From Hydractinia symbiolongicarpus (taxonomy: Eukaryota > Cnidaria > Hydrozoa > Anthoathecata > Hydractiniidae): a stretch of 64,000 nt of DNA. Shown one piece after another: positions 20,586 to 32,957 of this stretch. Both the position numbers and the translations under genes were made by a program. The notes under the pieces are model-generated. The model was not told where the DNA came from, ran no database searches, and saw only the letters and a list, made by a program, of their open reading frames with translations. The stretch is taken from positions 31,870,001 through 31,934,000 of the forward strand of contig NC_079884.1 of NCBI RefSeq assembly GCF_029227915.1. Direction: 5' to 3'. Position 1 is the stretch's first letter. Each line of letters opens with the position of its first letter.

Positions 20586-23192
20586 GACTTGTAGTTTTCA
20601 AAAATGTTTTCATTTTTGATGAGACGCTTAATGAAAGAGGTTTAATCGCCGGCAAACGAAAATCTGCGAATTCCCGTAAATCCCGGGCTTGGCCCGTATA
20701 GTCGAATGTATACAAAGAAAGTACCCTGTGAGAAAACTCATTTCCAGAACGATTTTTTAAATTATTTTTCACCACTAAAACGCATAAGACTTGTAGTTTT
20801 CAAAAATGTTTTCATTTTTGATGAGACGCTTAATGAAAGAGGTTTAATCGCCGGCAAACGAAAATCTGCGATTTCCCGTAAATCTCGGGCTTCGCCCGTA
20901 TAATCGAATGTATACAAAGAAAGTACCCTGTGAGTAAACGCATTTCCAGAACGATTTTTTAAATTATTTTTTACCACTAAAACGCATAAGACTTGTAGTT
21001 TTTAAAAATGTTTTCATTTTTGATGAGATGCTGAATAAAAGAAGTTTAATCGCCGGCAAACGAAAACCCGCGATTTCCCGTAAATCCCGGGCTTGGCCCG
21101 TATAGTCAAAAGTATACAAAGAAAGTACCCAGGGAGTAAACTCATTTCCCGAACGATTTTTAAATTATTTTTTCACCACTAAAACGCATGAGACTTGTAG
21201 TTTTCAATAATGTCTTCATTTTTGATGGGACGCTGAATAAAAGAAGTTTAATCGCCGGCAAACGAAAACCCGCCATTTCCCCTAAATCCGGGGCTTGGCC
21301 CGTGTAGTCGAATGTATACAAAGAAAGTACCCAGGAAGTCAACTCATTTCCCGAACGATTTTTTAAATCTTTTTTTCACCACTAAAACGCATGAGACTTG
21401 TAGTTTTCAAAAATGTTTTCATTTTTGATGAGACGCTTAATGAAAGAGGTTTAATCGCCGGCAAACGAAAATCTGCGATTTCCCGTAAATCCCGGGCTTG
21501 GCCCGTATAGTCGAATGTATACAAAGAAAGTACCCTGTGAGAAAACTCTTTTCCAGAACGATTTTTTAAATTATTTTTCACCACTAAAACGCATAAGACT
21601 TGTAGTTTTCAAAAATGTTTTCATTTTTGATGAGACGCTGAATAAAAGAAGTTTAATCGCCGGCAAACGAAAACCCGCGATTTCCCGTAAATCCCGGGCT
21701 TGGCCCGTATAGTCAAAAGTATACAAAGAAAGTTCCCAGGGAGTAAACTCATTTCCCGAACGATTTTTTATATTATTTTTTCACCACTAAAACGCATGAA
21801 ACTTGTAGTTTTCAGAAATGTTTTCATTTTTGATGAGACGCTTAATGAAAGAGGTTTAATCGCCGGCAAACGAAAATCTGCGATTTCCCGTAAATCCCGG
21901 GCTTGGCCCGTATAGTCGAATGTATACAAAGAAAGTACCCTGTGAGAAAACTCATTTCCAGAACGATTTTTTAAATTATTTTTCACCACTAAAACGCATA
22001 AGACTTGTAGTTTTCAAAAATGTTTTCATTTTTGATGAGACGCTGAATAAAAGAAGTTTAATCGCCGGCAAACGAAAACCCGCGATTTCCCGTAAATCCC
22101 GGGCTTCGCCCGTATAGTCGAATGTATACAAAGAAAGTACCCTGTGAGTAAACGCATTTCCAGAACGATTTTTTAAATTATTTTTCACCACTAAAACGCA
22201 TAAGACTTGTAGTTTTCAAAAATGTTTTCATTTTTGATGAGACGCTGAATAAAAGAAGTTTAATCGCCGGCAAACGAAAACCCGCGATTTCCCGTAAATC
22301 CCGGGCTTGGCCCGTATAGTCAAAAGTATACAAAGAAAGTACCCAGGGAGTAAACTCATTTCCCGAACGATTTTTTAAATTATTTTTTCACCACTAAAAC
22401 GCATGAGACTTGTAGTTTTCAAAAATGTTTTCATTTTTGATGGGACGCTGAATAAAAGAAGTTTAATCGCCGGCAAACGAAAACCCGCCATTTCCCCTAA
22501 ATCCGGGGCTTGGCCCGTGTAGTCGAATGTATACAAAGAAAGTGCCCAGGGAGTCAACTCATTTGCCGAACGATTTTTTAAATTTTTTTTTCACCACTAA
22601 AACGCATGAGACTTGTAGTTTTCAAAAATGTTTTCATTTTTGATGAGACGCTTAATGAAAAAGGTTTAATCGCCGGCAAACGAAAATCTGCGATTTCCCG
22701 TAAATCCCGGGTTTGGCCCGTATAGTCGAATGTATACAAAGAAAGTACCCTGTGAGAAAACTCTTTTCCAGAACGATTTTTTAAATTATTTTTCACCACT
22801 AAAACGCATAAGACTTGTAGTTTTCAAAAATGTTTTTATTTTAGATGAGACGCTGAATAAAAGAAGTTTAATCGCCGGCAAACGAAAACCCGTGATTTCC
22901 CGTAAATCCCGGGCTTGGCCCGTATAGTCAAAAGTATACAAAGAAAGTACCCAGGGAGTAAACTCATTTCCCGAACGATTTTTAAATTATTTTTCACCAT
23001 TAAAACGCATAAGACTTGTAGTTTTCAAAAATGTTTTCATTTTTGATGAGACGCTGAATAAAAGAAGTTTAATCGCCGGCAAACGAAAACCCGCGATTTC
23101 CCGTAAATCCCGGGCTTGGCCCGTATAGTCAAAAGTATACAAAGAAAGTACCCAGGGAGTAAACTCATTTCCCGAACGATTTTTTAAATTAT
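19575..23192 (+). repeat. 18-monomer segmental block, copy B
   Basis: Counterpart of 14,313-17,930. Differences noted include CATTTTTGATTGGACGCTAAAT at 15,956 against GATGGGACGCTGAAT here, and GCCCATATAGTAAAAAG near 16,442 against GCCCGTATAGTCAAAAG here. Copy A carries several private changes where B keeps the common form. The right part of this block (from about 20,750) is itself duplicated again to the right. Confidence 0.85.
20750..23177 (+). repeat. 12-monomer higher-order repeat, 2,428 bp, copy 1
   Basis: Matches 23,178-25,500 at an offset of 2,427-2,428 bp. Shared marks: TCAATAATGTCTTC with CCGGGGCTTGG (about 21,207 and 23,634), CTCTTTTCCAG, GTTCCCAGGGAG, CATGAAACTTG with TCAGAAATG, GTGCCCAGG, and AATGAAAAAGG. 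The left limit is set by loss of match before about 20,750. Confidence 0.87.
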
Positions 23193-25500
23193 TTTTCACC
23201 ACTAAAACGCATAAGACTTGTAGTTTTCAAAAATGTTTTCATTTTTGATGAGACGCTTAATGAAAGAGGTTTAATCGCCGGCAAACGAAAATCTGCGATT
23301 TCCCGTAAATCTCGGGCTTCGCCCGTATAATCGAATGTATACAAAGAAAGTACCCTGTGAGTAAACGCATTTCCAGAACGATTTTTTAAATTATTTTTTA
23401 CCACTAAAACGCATAAGACTTGTAGTTTTTAAAAATGTTTTCATTTTTGATGAGACGCTGAATAAAAGAAGTTTAATCGCCGGCAAACGAAAACCCGCGA
23501 TTTCCCGTAAATCCCAGGCTTGGCCTATATAGTCAAAAGTATACAAAGAAAGTACCCAGGGAGTAAACTCATTTCCCGAAGGATTTTTTAAATTATTTTT
23601 TCACCACTAAAACGCATGAGACTTGTAGTTTTCAATAATGTCTTCATTTTTGATGGGACGCTGAATAAAAGAAGTTTAATCGCCGGCAAACGAAAACCCG
23701 CCATTTCCCCTAAATCCGGGGCTTGGCCCGTGTAGTCGAATGTATACAAAGAAAGTACCCAGGAAGTCAACTCATTTCCCGAACGATTTTTTAAATTTTT
23801 TTTTCACCACTAAAACGCATGAGACTTGTAGTTTTGAAAAATGTTTTCATTTTTGATGAGACGCTTAATGAAAGAGGTTTAATCGCCGGCAAACGAAAAT
23901 CTGCGATTTCCCGTAAATCCCGGGCTTGGCCCGTATAGTCGAATGTATACAAAGAAAGTACCCTGTGAGAAAACTCTTTTCCAGAACGATTTTTTAAATT
24001 ATTTTTCACCACTAAAACGCATAAGACTTGTAGTTTTCAAAAATGTTTTCATTTTTGATGAGACGCTGAATAAAAGAAGTTTAATCGCCGGCAAACGAAA
24101 ACCCGCGATTTCCCGTAAATCCCGGGCTTGGCCCGTATAGTCAAAAGTATACAAAGAAAGTTCCCAGGGAGTAAACTCATTTCCCGAACGATTTTTTATA
24201 TTATTTTTTCACCACTAAAACGCATGAAACTTGTAGTTTTCAGAAATGTTTTCATTTTTGATGAGACGCTTAATGAAAGAGGTTTAATCGCCGGCAAACG
24301 AAAATCTGCGATTTCCCGTAAATCCCGGGCTTGGCCCGTATAGTCGAATGTATACAAAGAAAGTACCCTGTGAGAAAACTCATTTCCAGAACGATTTTTT
24401 AAATTATTTTTCACCACTAAAACGCATAAGACTTGTAGTTTTCAAAAATGTTTTCATTTTTGATGAGACGCTGAATAAAAGAAGTTTAATGGCCGGCAAA
24501 CGAAAACCCGCGATTTCCCGTAAATCCCGGGCTTCGCCCGTATAGTCAAATGTATACAAAGAAAGTACCCTGTGAGTAAACGCATTTCAAGAACGATTTT
24601 TTAAATTATTTTTCACCACTAAAACGCATAAGACTTGTAGTTTTCAAAAATGTTTTCATTTTTGATGAGACGCTGAATAAAAGAAGTTTAATCGCCGGCA
24701 AACGAAAACCCGCGATTTCCCGTAAATCCCGGGCTTGGCCCGTATAGTCAAAAGTATACAAAGAAAGTACCCAGGGAGTAAACTCATTTCCCGAACGATT
24801 TTTTAAATTATTTTTTCACCACTAAAACGCATGAGACTTGTAGTTTTCAAAAATGTTTTCATTTTTGATGGGACGCTGAATAAAAGAAGTTTAATCGCCG
24901 GCAAACGAAAACCCGCCATTTCCCCTAAATCCGGGGCTTGGCCCGTGTAGTCGAATGTATACAAAGAAAGTGCCCAGGGAGTCAACTCATTTGCCGAACG
25001 ATTTTTTAAATTTTTTTTTCACCACTAAAACGCATGAGACTTGTAGTTTTCAAAAATGTTTTCATTTTTGATGAGACGCTTAATGAAAAAGGTTTAATCA
25101 CCGGCAAACGAAAATCTGCGATTTCCCGTAAATCCCGGGTTTGGCCCGTATAGTCGAATGTATACAAAGAAAGTACCCTGTGAGAAAACTCTTTTCCAGA
25201 ACGATTTTTTAAATTATTTTTCACCACTAAAACGCATAAGACTTGTAGTTTTCAAAAATGTTTTTATTTTTGATGAGACGCTGAATAAAAGAAGTTTAAT
25301 CGCCGGCAAACGAAAACCCGTGATTTCCCGTAAATCCCGGGCTTGGCCCGTATAGTCAAAAGTATACAAAGAAAGTACCCAGGGAGAAAACTCATTTCCC
25401 GAACGATTTTTAAATTATTTTTCACCACTAAAACGCATAAGACTTGTAGTTTTCAAAAATGTTTTCATTTTTGATGAGACGCTGAATAAAAGAAGTTTAA
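23178..25500 (+). repeat. 12-monomer higher-order repeat, 2,428 bp, copy 2
   Basis: Tandem copy of the preceding unit. Differences seen: TTTTGAAAAATG at 23,833, AATGGCCGG near 24,488, CATTTCAAGAACG near 24,583 and ATCACCGG near 25,097, all against common forms in copy 1. The match stops near 25,501, where ATGGCCGG replaces ATCGCCGG. The ATCACCGG change is shared with the next duplication near 26,915, which therefore derives from this copy. Confidence 0.85.
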
Positions 25501-27250
25501 TGGCCGGCAAACGAAAACCCGCGATTTCCCGTAAATCCCGGGCATCGCCCGTATAGTCAAATGTATACAAAGAAAGTACCCTGTGAGTAAACGCATTTCC
25601 AGAACGATTTTTTAAATTATTTTTCACCACTAAAACGCATAAGACTTGTAGTTTTCAAAAATGTTTTCATTTTTGATGAGACGCTGAATAAAAGAAGTTT
25701 AATCGCCGGCAAACGAAAACCCGCGATTTCCCGTAAATCCCGGGCTTGGCCCGTATAGTCGAATGTATACAAAGAAAGTACCCTGTGAGAAAACTCTTTT
25801 CCAGAACGATTTTTTAAATTATTTTTCACCACTAAAACGCATAAGACTTGTAGTTTTCAAAAATGTTTTTATTTTTGATGAGACGCTGAATAAAAGAAGT
25901 TTAATCGCCGGCAAACGAAAACCCGTGATTTCCCGTAAATCCCGGGCTTGGCCCGTATAGTCAAAAGTATACAAAGAAAGTACCCAGGGAGAAAACTCAT
26001 TTCCCGAACGATTTTTAAATTATTTTTCACCACTAAAACGCATAAGACTTGTAGTTTTCAAAAATGTTTTCATTTTTGATGAGACGCTGAATAAAAGAAG
26101 TTTAATGGCCGGCAAACGAAAACCCGCGATTTCCCGTAAATCCCGGGCATCGCCCGTATAGTCAAATGTATACAAAGAAAGTACCCAGGGAGAAAACTCA
26201 TTTCCCGAACGATTTTTAAATTATTTTTCACCACTAAAACGCATAAGACTTGTAGTTTTCAAAAATGTTTTCATTTTTGATGAGACTCTGAATAAAAGAA
26301 GTTTAATGGCCGGCAAACGAAAACCCGCGATTTCCCGTAAATCCCGGGCATCGCCCGTATAGTCAAATGTATACAAAGAAAGTACCCTGTGAGTAAACGC
26401 ATTTCCAGAACGATTTTTTAAATTATTTTTCACCACTAAAACGCATAAGACTTGTAGTTTTCAAAAATGTTTTCATTTTTGATGAGACGCTGAATAAAAG
26501 AAGTTTAATCGCCGGCAAACGAAAACCCGCGATTTCCCGTAAATCCCGGGCTTGGCCCGTATAGTCAAAAGTATACAAAGAAAGTACCCAGGGAGTAAAC
26601 TCATTTCCCGAACGATTTTTTAAATTATTTTTTCACCACTAAAACGCATGAGACTTGTAGTTTTCAAAAATGTTTTCATTTTTGATGGGACGCTGAATAA
26701 AAGAAGTTTAATCGCCGGCAAACGAAAACCCGCCATTTCCCCTAAATCCGGGGCTTGGCCCGTGTAGTCGAATGTATACAAAGAAAGTGCCCAGGGAGTC
26801 AACTCATTTGCCGAACGATTTTTTAAATTTTTTTTTCACCACTAAAACGCATGAGACTTGTAGTTTTCAAAAATGTTTTCATTTTTGATGAGACGCTTAA
26901 TGAAAAAGGTTTAATCACCGGCAAACGAAAATCTGCGATTTCCCGTAAATCCCGGGTTTGGCCCGTATAGTCGAATGTATACAAAGAAAGTACCCTGTGA
27001 GAAAACTCTTTTCCAGAACGATTTTTTAAATTATTTTTCACCACTAAAACGCATAAGACTTGTAGTTTTCAAAAATGTTTTTATTTTTGATGAGACGCTG
27101 AATAAAAGAAGTTTAATCGCCGGCAAACGAAAACCCGTGATTTCCCGTAAATCCCGGGCTTGGCCCGTATAGTCAAAAGTATACAAAGAAAGTACCCAGG
27201 GAGAAAACTCATTTCCCGAACGATTTTTTAAATTATTTTTTCACCACTAA
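24430..27250 (+). repeat. 9-monomer (1,817 bp) and 3-monomer (605 bp) overlapping duplications
   Basis: Monomers at 24,430, 24,632, 24,835, 25,038 and 25,240 match those at 26,247, 26,449, 26,652, 26,855 and 27,057 (offset 1,817 bp), including ATGGCCGG and ATCACCGG. Inside, 25,240 and 25,441 match 25,845 and 26,046 (offset 605 bp). The CGGGCATCGCCCG variant occurs three times (about 25,539, 26,145 and 26,346), two of them in adjacent monomers, so a single 201-bp monomer was also duplicated. Confidence 0.8.
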
Positions 27251-28622
27251 AACGCATGAGACTTGTAGTCTTCAAACTTGTTTTCATTTTTGATGAGACG
27301 CTGAATAAAAGAAGTTTAAACGCCGGCAAACGAAAACATGCGATTTCCCGTAAATCCCAGACTCGGCCTTTAAAGTCAAAAGTATACAAAGAAAGTACCC
27401 AGGGTGTAAACTCAGTTCCCGAACGATTTTTTAAATTATCTTTTCACCACTAAAACGCATGAGACTTGTAGTTTTTAAAAATGTTTTCATTTTTGATGAG
27501 ACGCTGAGTAAAAGAAGTTTAATCGCCGGCAAACGAAAACTCTCCATTTCCCGTAAACCCCGGACTCGGCCCGTATAATCAAATGTATACAAAGAAAGTA
27601 CCCAGGGAGTAAACTCATTTCCCGAACGATTTTTTAAATTATTTTTTCACCACGAAATCGCATGAGACTTGTAGTTTTCAAAAATGTTTTCATTTTTGAT
27701 GAGACGCTGAATAAAAGAAGTTTAATCGCCGGCAAACCAAAACCTGCGATTTCCCGTAAAACCCGGACTCGGCCCGTATAGTCAAAAGTATACAAAGAAA
27801 GTACCCAGGGTGTAAACTCATTTCCCGAACGATTTTTTAAATTATTATTTCACCACTAAAGCCCATGAGAATTGTAGTTTATAAAAATGTTTTCATTTTT
27901 GATGAGACGCTGAATAAAAGAAGTTTAATCTCCGGCAAACGAAAACACGCGACTTCCCGTAAATCCCGGACCCGGCCTGTATAGTCAAAAGTATACAAAG
28001 AAAGTACCCAGGGAGTAAAGTCATTTCCCGAACGATTTTTTAAATTATTTTTTCACCACTAAAACGCATGAGACTTGTAGTTTTCAGAAATGTTTTCATT
28101 TTTGATGAGACGCTTAATGAAAGTGGTTTAATCGCCGGCAAACGAAAACCCGCGATTTCCCGTAAATCCCGGGCTTGGCCCGTATAATCGAATGTATACA
28201 AAGAAAGTACCCTGTAAGTAAACTCATTTCCAAAACGATTTTTTAAATAATCTTTTCACCACTAAAACGCATGAGACTTGTAGTTTTCAAAAATGTTTTC
28301 ATTTTTGATGAGACACTGAATAAAAGAAGTTTAATCGCCGGCAAACGAAAACCCGCCATTTCCCGTAAATCCTGGGCTTGGCCCGTATAGTCAAAAGTAT
28401 ACAAAGAAAGTACCCAGGGAGTAAACTCATTTCCCGAACGATTTTTAAATTATTTTTCACCACTAAAACGCATAAGACTTGTAGTTTTCAAAAATGTTTT
28501 CATTTTTGATGAGACGCTGAATAAAAGAAGTTTAATCGCCGGCAAACGAAAACCCGCGATTTCCCGTAAATCCCGGGCTTGGCCCGTATAGTCAAAAGTA
28601 TACAAAGAAAGTACCCAGGGAG
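27204..28622 (+). repeat. Domain III: 7-monomer higher-order repeat, 1,419 bp, copy 1
   Basis: Ordered marks: TAGTCTTCAAACTTG with CATGCGATT (27,260); CTGAGTAAAAG with AACTCTCCATT (27,463); GGCAAACCAAAACC (27,666); TAAAGCCCATGAG with TTTATAAAAATG (27,869); TCAGAAATG with GAAAGTGG (28,072); ACACTGAAT with CCTGGGCTTGG (28,275); and a domain II-like 201-bp monomer (28,476). Differences from copy 2 include CACGAAATCG near 27,652 and GAGAATTG at 27,867. Confidence 0.87.
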
Positions 28623-29835
28623 TAAACTCATTTCCCGAACGATTTTTTAAATTATTTTTTCACCACTAAAACGCATGAGACTTGTAGTCTTCAAACTTGT
28701 TTTCATTTTTGATGAGACGCTGAATAAAAGAAGTTTAAACGCCGGCAAACGAAAACATGCGATTTCCCGTAAATCCCAGACTCGGCCTTTAAAGTCAAAA
28801 GTATACAAAGAAAGTACCCAGGGTGTAAACTCAGTTCCCGAACGATTTTTTAAATTATCTTTTCACCACTAAAACGCATGAGACTTGTAGTTTTTAAAAA
28901 TGTTTTCATTTTTGATGAGACGCTGAGTAAAAGAAGTTTAATCGCCGGCAAACGAAAACTCTCCATTTCCCGTAAACCCCGGACTCGGCCTGTATAATCA
29001 AATGTATACAAAGAAAGTACCCAGGGAGTAAACTCATTTCCCGAACGATTTTTTAAATTATTTTTTCACCACTAAAACGCATGAGACTTGTAGTTTTCAA
29101 AAATGTTTTCATTTTTTATGAGACGCTGAATAAAAGAAGTTTAATCGCCGGCAAACCAAAACCTGCGATTTCCCGTAAAACCCGGACTCGGCCCGTATAG
29201 TCAAAAGTATACAAAGAAAGTACCCAGGGTGTAAACTCATTTCCCGAACGATTTTTTAAATTATTATTTCACCACTAAAGCCCATGAGACTTGTAGTTTA
29301 TAAAAATGTTTTCATTTTTGATGAGACGCTGAATAAAAGAAGTTTAATCTCCGGCAAACGAAAACACGCGACTTCCCGTAAATTCCGGACTCGGCCTGTA
29401 TAGTCAAAAGTATACAAAGAAAGTACCCAGGGAGTAAACTCATTTCCCGAACGATTTTTTAAATTATTTTTTCACCACTAAAACGCATGAGACTTGTAGT
29501 TTTCAGAAATGTTTTCATTTTTGATGAGACGCTTAATGAAAGTGGTTTAATCGCCGGCAAACGAAAACCCGCGATTTCCCGTAAATCCCGGGCTTGGCCC
29601 GTATAGTCGAATGTATAAAAAGAAAGTACCCTGTAAGTAAACTCATTTCCAAAACGATTTTTTAAATAATCTTTTCACCACTAAAACGCATGAGACTTGT
29701 AGTTTTCAAAAATGTTTTCATTTTTGATGAGACACTGAATAAAAGAAGTTTAATCGCCGGCAAACGAAAACCCGCCATTTCCCGTAAATCCTGGGCTTGG
29801 CCCGTATAGTCAAAAGTATACAAAGAAAGTACCCA
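28623..29835 (+). repeat. Domain III: 7-monomer higher-order repeat, copy 2 (6 monomers)
   Basis: Offset 1,419 bp from copy 1 through the ACACTGAAT monomer at 29,694. After about 29,840 the sequence diverges (GGGAGTACACTC, TTTTTTAATTTTTTTTTCC, CACTGAAACG), so the seventh, domain II-like monomer is missing on this side. Copy 2 has CATTTTTTATGAG near 29,110 where copy 1 has GATGAG. Confidence 0.85.
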
Positions 29836-30425
29836 GGGAGTACACTCATTTCCCGAACGATTTTTTAATTTTTTTTTCCACCACTGAAACGCATGAGACT
29901 TTTAGTTTTCAAAAATGTTTTCATTTTTGATGAGACGCTTAATAAAAGAGGTTTAATCGCCGGCAAACGAAAACCCGCGATTTCCCGTAAATCCCGGGCT
30001 TGGCCCGTATAGTCGAATGTATACAAAGAAAGTACCCTGTGAGTAAACTCATTTCCAGAACGATTTTTTAAATTATTTTTTCACCACTAAAACGCATAAG
30101 ACTTGTAGTTTTCAAAAATGTTTTCATTTTTGATGAGACGCTGAATAAAAGAAGTTTAATCGCCGGCAAACGAAAACCCGCGTTTTCCCGTAAATCCCGG
30201 GCTTGGCCCGTATAGTCAAAAGTATACAAAGAAAGTACCCAGGGAGTAAACTCATTTCCCGAACGATTTTTTAAATTATTTTTTCACCACTAAAACGCAT
30301 GAGACTTGTAGTTTTCAAACTTGTTTTCATTTTTGATGAGACGCTGAATAAAAGAAGTTTAATTGCCGGCAAACGAAAATCCGCGATTTCCCGTAAATCC
30401 CGGGCTTGGCCCGTATAGTTTAATG

Positions 30426-30434
30426 TATATAAAG
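30426..30434 (+). other. TATATAAAG element (first domain IV instance)
   Basis: A C-to-T change turns the common GTATACAAAG into GTATATAAAG, which contains a TATA-box-like string. It recurs in many domain IV and V monomers, usually with TTGAATG or TTTAATG before it and CCAAGGAGT after it. Nothing downstream resembles a gene, so any promoter activity would concern satellite transcripts only. Listed as a sequence motif, not a promoter. Confidence 0.6.
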
Positions 30435-31741
30435 AAAGTACCCAAGGAGTAAACTGATTTCCCGAACGATTTTTTAAATTATTTCTGCACCACTAGAACA
30501 AATGAGACTTGTAGTTTTCAAAATGTTTTCATTTTTCATGAGACGCTTAATGAAAGAGGTTTAATCGCCGGCAAAAGAAAACCCGCGATTTCCCGTAAAT
30601 CCCGGGCTTGTCCCGTATAGTCGAATGTATACAAAGAAAGTACCCTGTGAGTAAACTCATTTCCAGAACGATTTTTTAAATTATCTTTTCACCACTAAAT
30701 CGCATGAGACTTGTAGTTCTCAAAAATGTTTTTATTTTTTATGAGACGCTGAATAAAAGAAGTGTAATCGCCGGCAAACGAAAACCCGCGATTTCCCGTA
30801 AATCCCGGGCTTGGCCCGTATAGTTGAATGTATATAAAGATAGTACCTAAGGAGTAAACTGATTTCCCGAACGATTTTTTAAATTATTTCTGCACCACTA
30901 GAACGAATGAGACTTGTAGTTTTCAAAAATGCTTTCATTTTTAATGAGACGCTTGATGAAAGAGGTTTAATCGCCGGCAAACGAAAACCCGCGATTTCCC
31001 GTAAATCCCGGGCTTGTCCCGTATAGTCGAATGTATACAAAGAAAGTACCCTGTCAGTAAACTCATTTCCAAAACGATTTTTTAAATTATCTTTTCACCA
31101 CTAAAACGCATGGGACTTGTAGTTTTCAAAAATGTTTTCATTTTTGATGGGACGCTGAATAAAAAAAGTTTAATCGCCAGCAAACGAAAACCCGCGACTT
31201 CCCGTAAATCCCGGACTCGGCCCGTATAGTCAAAAGTATACAAAGAAAGTACCCAGGGAGTAAACTCATTTCTCGAACGATTTTTTAAATTATCTTTTCA
31301 CCACTAAAACGCATGAGACTTGTAGTTTTCAGAAATGTTTTCATTTTTAATGAGACGCTAAATAAAAGAAGTTTAATCGCCGGCAAACGAAAACCCGCGA
31401 TTTCCCGTAAATCCCGGGCTTGGCCCGTATAATCAAAAGTATACAAAGAAAGTACCCAGGGAGTAAACTCATTTCCCGAACGATTTTTTAAATTATTTTT
31501 TCACCACTAAAACGCATGAGACTTGTAGTTTTCAAACTTGTTTTCATTTTTGATGAGACGCTTAATGAAAGAAGTTTAATTGCCGGCAAACGAAAATCCG
31601 CGATTTCCCGTAAATCCCGGGCTTGGCCCGTATAGTTTAATGTATATAAAGAAAGTGCCCAAGGAGTAAACTCATTTCCCGAATGATTTTTTAATTTTTT
31701 TTTTCACAACTAAAACGAATGAGACTTGTAGTTTTCAAAAT

Positions 31742-32957
31742 GTTTTCATTTTTAATGAGACGCTTAATGAAAGAGGTTTAATCGCCGGCAAACGAAAACC
31801 CGCGATTTCCCGTAAATCCCGGGCTTGTCCCGTATAGTCGAATGTATACAAAGAAAGTACCCTGTGAGTAAAATCATTTCCAGAACGATTTTTTAAATTA
31901 TCTTTTCACCACTAAATCGCATGAGACTTGTAGTTCTCAAAAATGTTTTTATTTTTTATGAGACGCTGAATAAAAGAAATTTAATCGCCGGCAAACGAAA
32001 ACCCGCGACTTCCCGTAAATCCCGGACTCGGCCTGTATAGTCAAAAGTATACAAAGAAAGTACCCAGGGAGTAAACTCATTTCTCGAACGATTTTTTAAA
32101 TTATCTTTTCACCACTAAAACGCATGAGACTTGTAGTTTTCAGAAATGTTTTCATTTTTAATGAGACGCTAAATAAAAGAAGTTTAATCGCCGGCAAACG
32201 AAAACCCGCGATTTCCCGTAAATCCCGGACTTGGCCCGTATAATCAAAAGTATACAAAGAAAGTACCCAGGGAGTAAACTCATTTCCCGAACGATTTTTT
32301 AAATTATTTTTTCACCACTAAAACGCATGAGACTTGTAGTTTTCAAACTTGTTTTCATTTTTGATGAGACGCTAAATAAAAGAAGTTTAATTGCCGGCAA
32401 ACGAAAATCCGCGATTTCCCGTAAATCCCGGGCTTGGCCCGTATAGTTTAATGTATATAAAGAAAGTACCCAAGGAGTAAACTCATTTCCCGAATGATTT
32501 TTTAATTTTTTTTTTCACAACTAAAACGAATGAGACTTGTAGTTTGCAAAATGTTTTCATTTTTAATGAGACGCTTAATGAAAGAGGTTTAATCGCCGGC
32601 AAACGAAAACCCGCGATTTCCCGTAAATCCCGGGCTTGTCCCGTATAGTCGAATGTATACAAAGAAAGTACCCTGTGAGTAAACTCATTTCCAGAACGAT
32701 TTTTTAAATTATCTTTTCACCACTAAATCGCATGAGACTTGTAGTTCTCAAAAATGTTTTTATTTTTTATGAGACGCTGAATAAAAGAAATTTAATCGGC
32801 AGCAAACGAAAACCCGCGATTTCCCGTAAATCCCGGGCTTGGCTCGTATAATTGAATGTATATAAAGAAAGTACCCAAGGAGTAAACTGATTTCCCGAAC
32901 GATTTTTTAAATTATTTTTGCACCACTAGAACGAATGAGACTTGTAGTTTTTAAAAT
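31742..32957 (+). repeat. 6-monomer higher-order repeat, 1,216 bp, copy 1
   Basis: Matches 32,958-34,173. Exact-offset marks: GTGAGTAAAATCATTTCC (about 31,865 and 33,081) and TTGCCGGCAAACG (32,391 and 33,607). Further order: TCTCGAACG, CTAAATAAAAG, TCAAACTTG, TTTGCAAAATG, and CGGCAGCAAACG. A shorter 4-monomer offset (811 bp: 31,520 with 32,331; 31,723 with 32,534; 31,925 with 32,736) links it to the monomers on its left. Confidence 0.83.

Larger units (their letters stand above)
9657..27259 (+). repeat. Domain II: homogenised 202/203-bp monomers
   Basis: About 87 monomers. The commonest pattern mixes CATAAGAC monomers of 202 bp with CATGAGAC monomers of 203 bp. Typical marks are AAAATCTGCG, TCGGGCTTCGCCCG, CTGTGAGTAAACGCATTTCCAG, and TTATTTTTCCACC. 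Long-range copies are very similar to each other, so this domain appears younger or more strongly homogenised than domain I. No insertion or gene was seen. Confidence 0.75.

Noticed and set aside
30426-30434. Real promoter at TATATAAAG sites
   Set aside because: No downstream gene or initiator context exists, and the motif arises by a single transition in a repeated palindrome. It is kept only as a motif and a low-interest finding.
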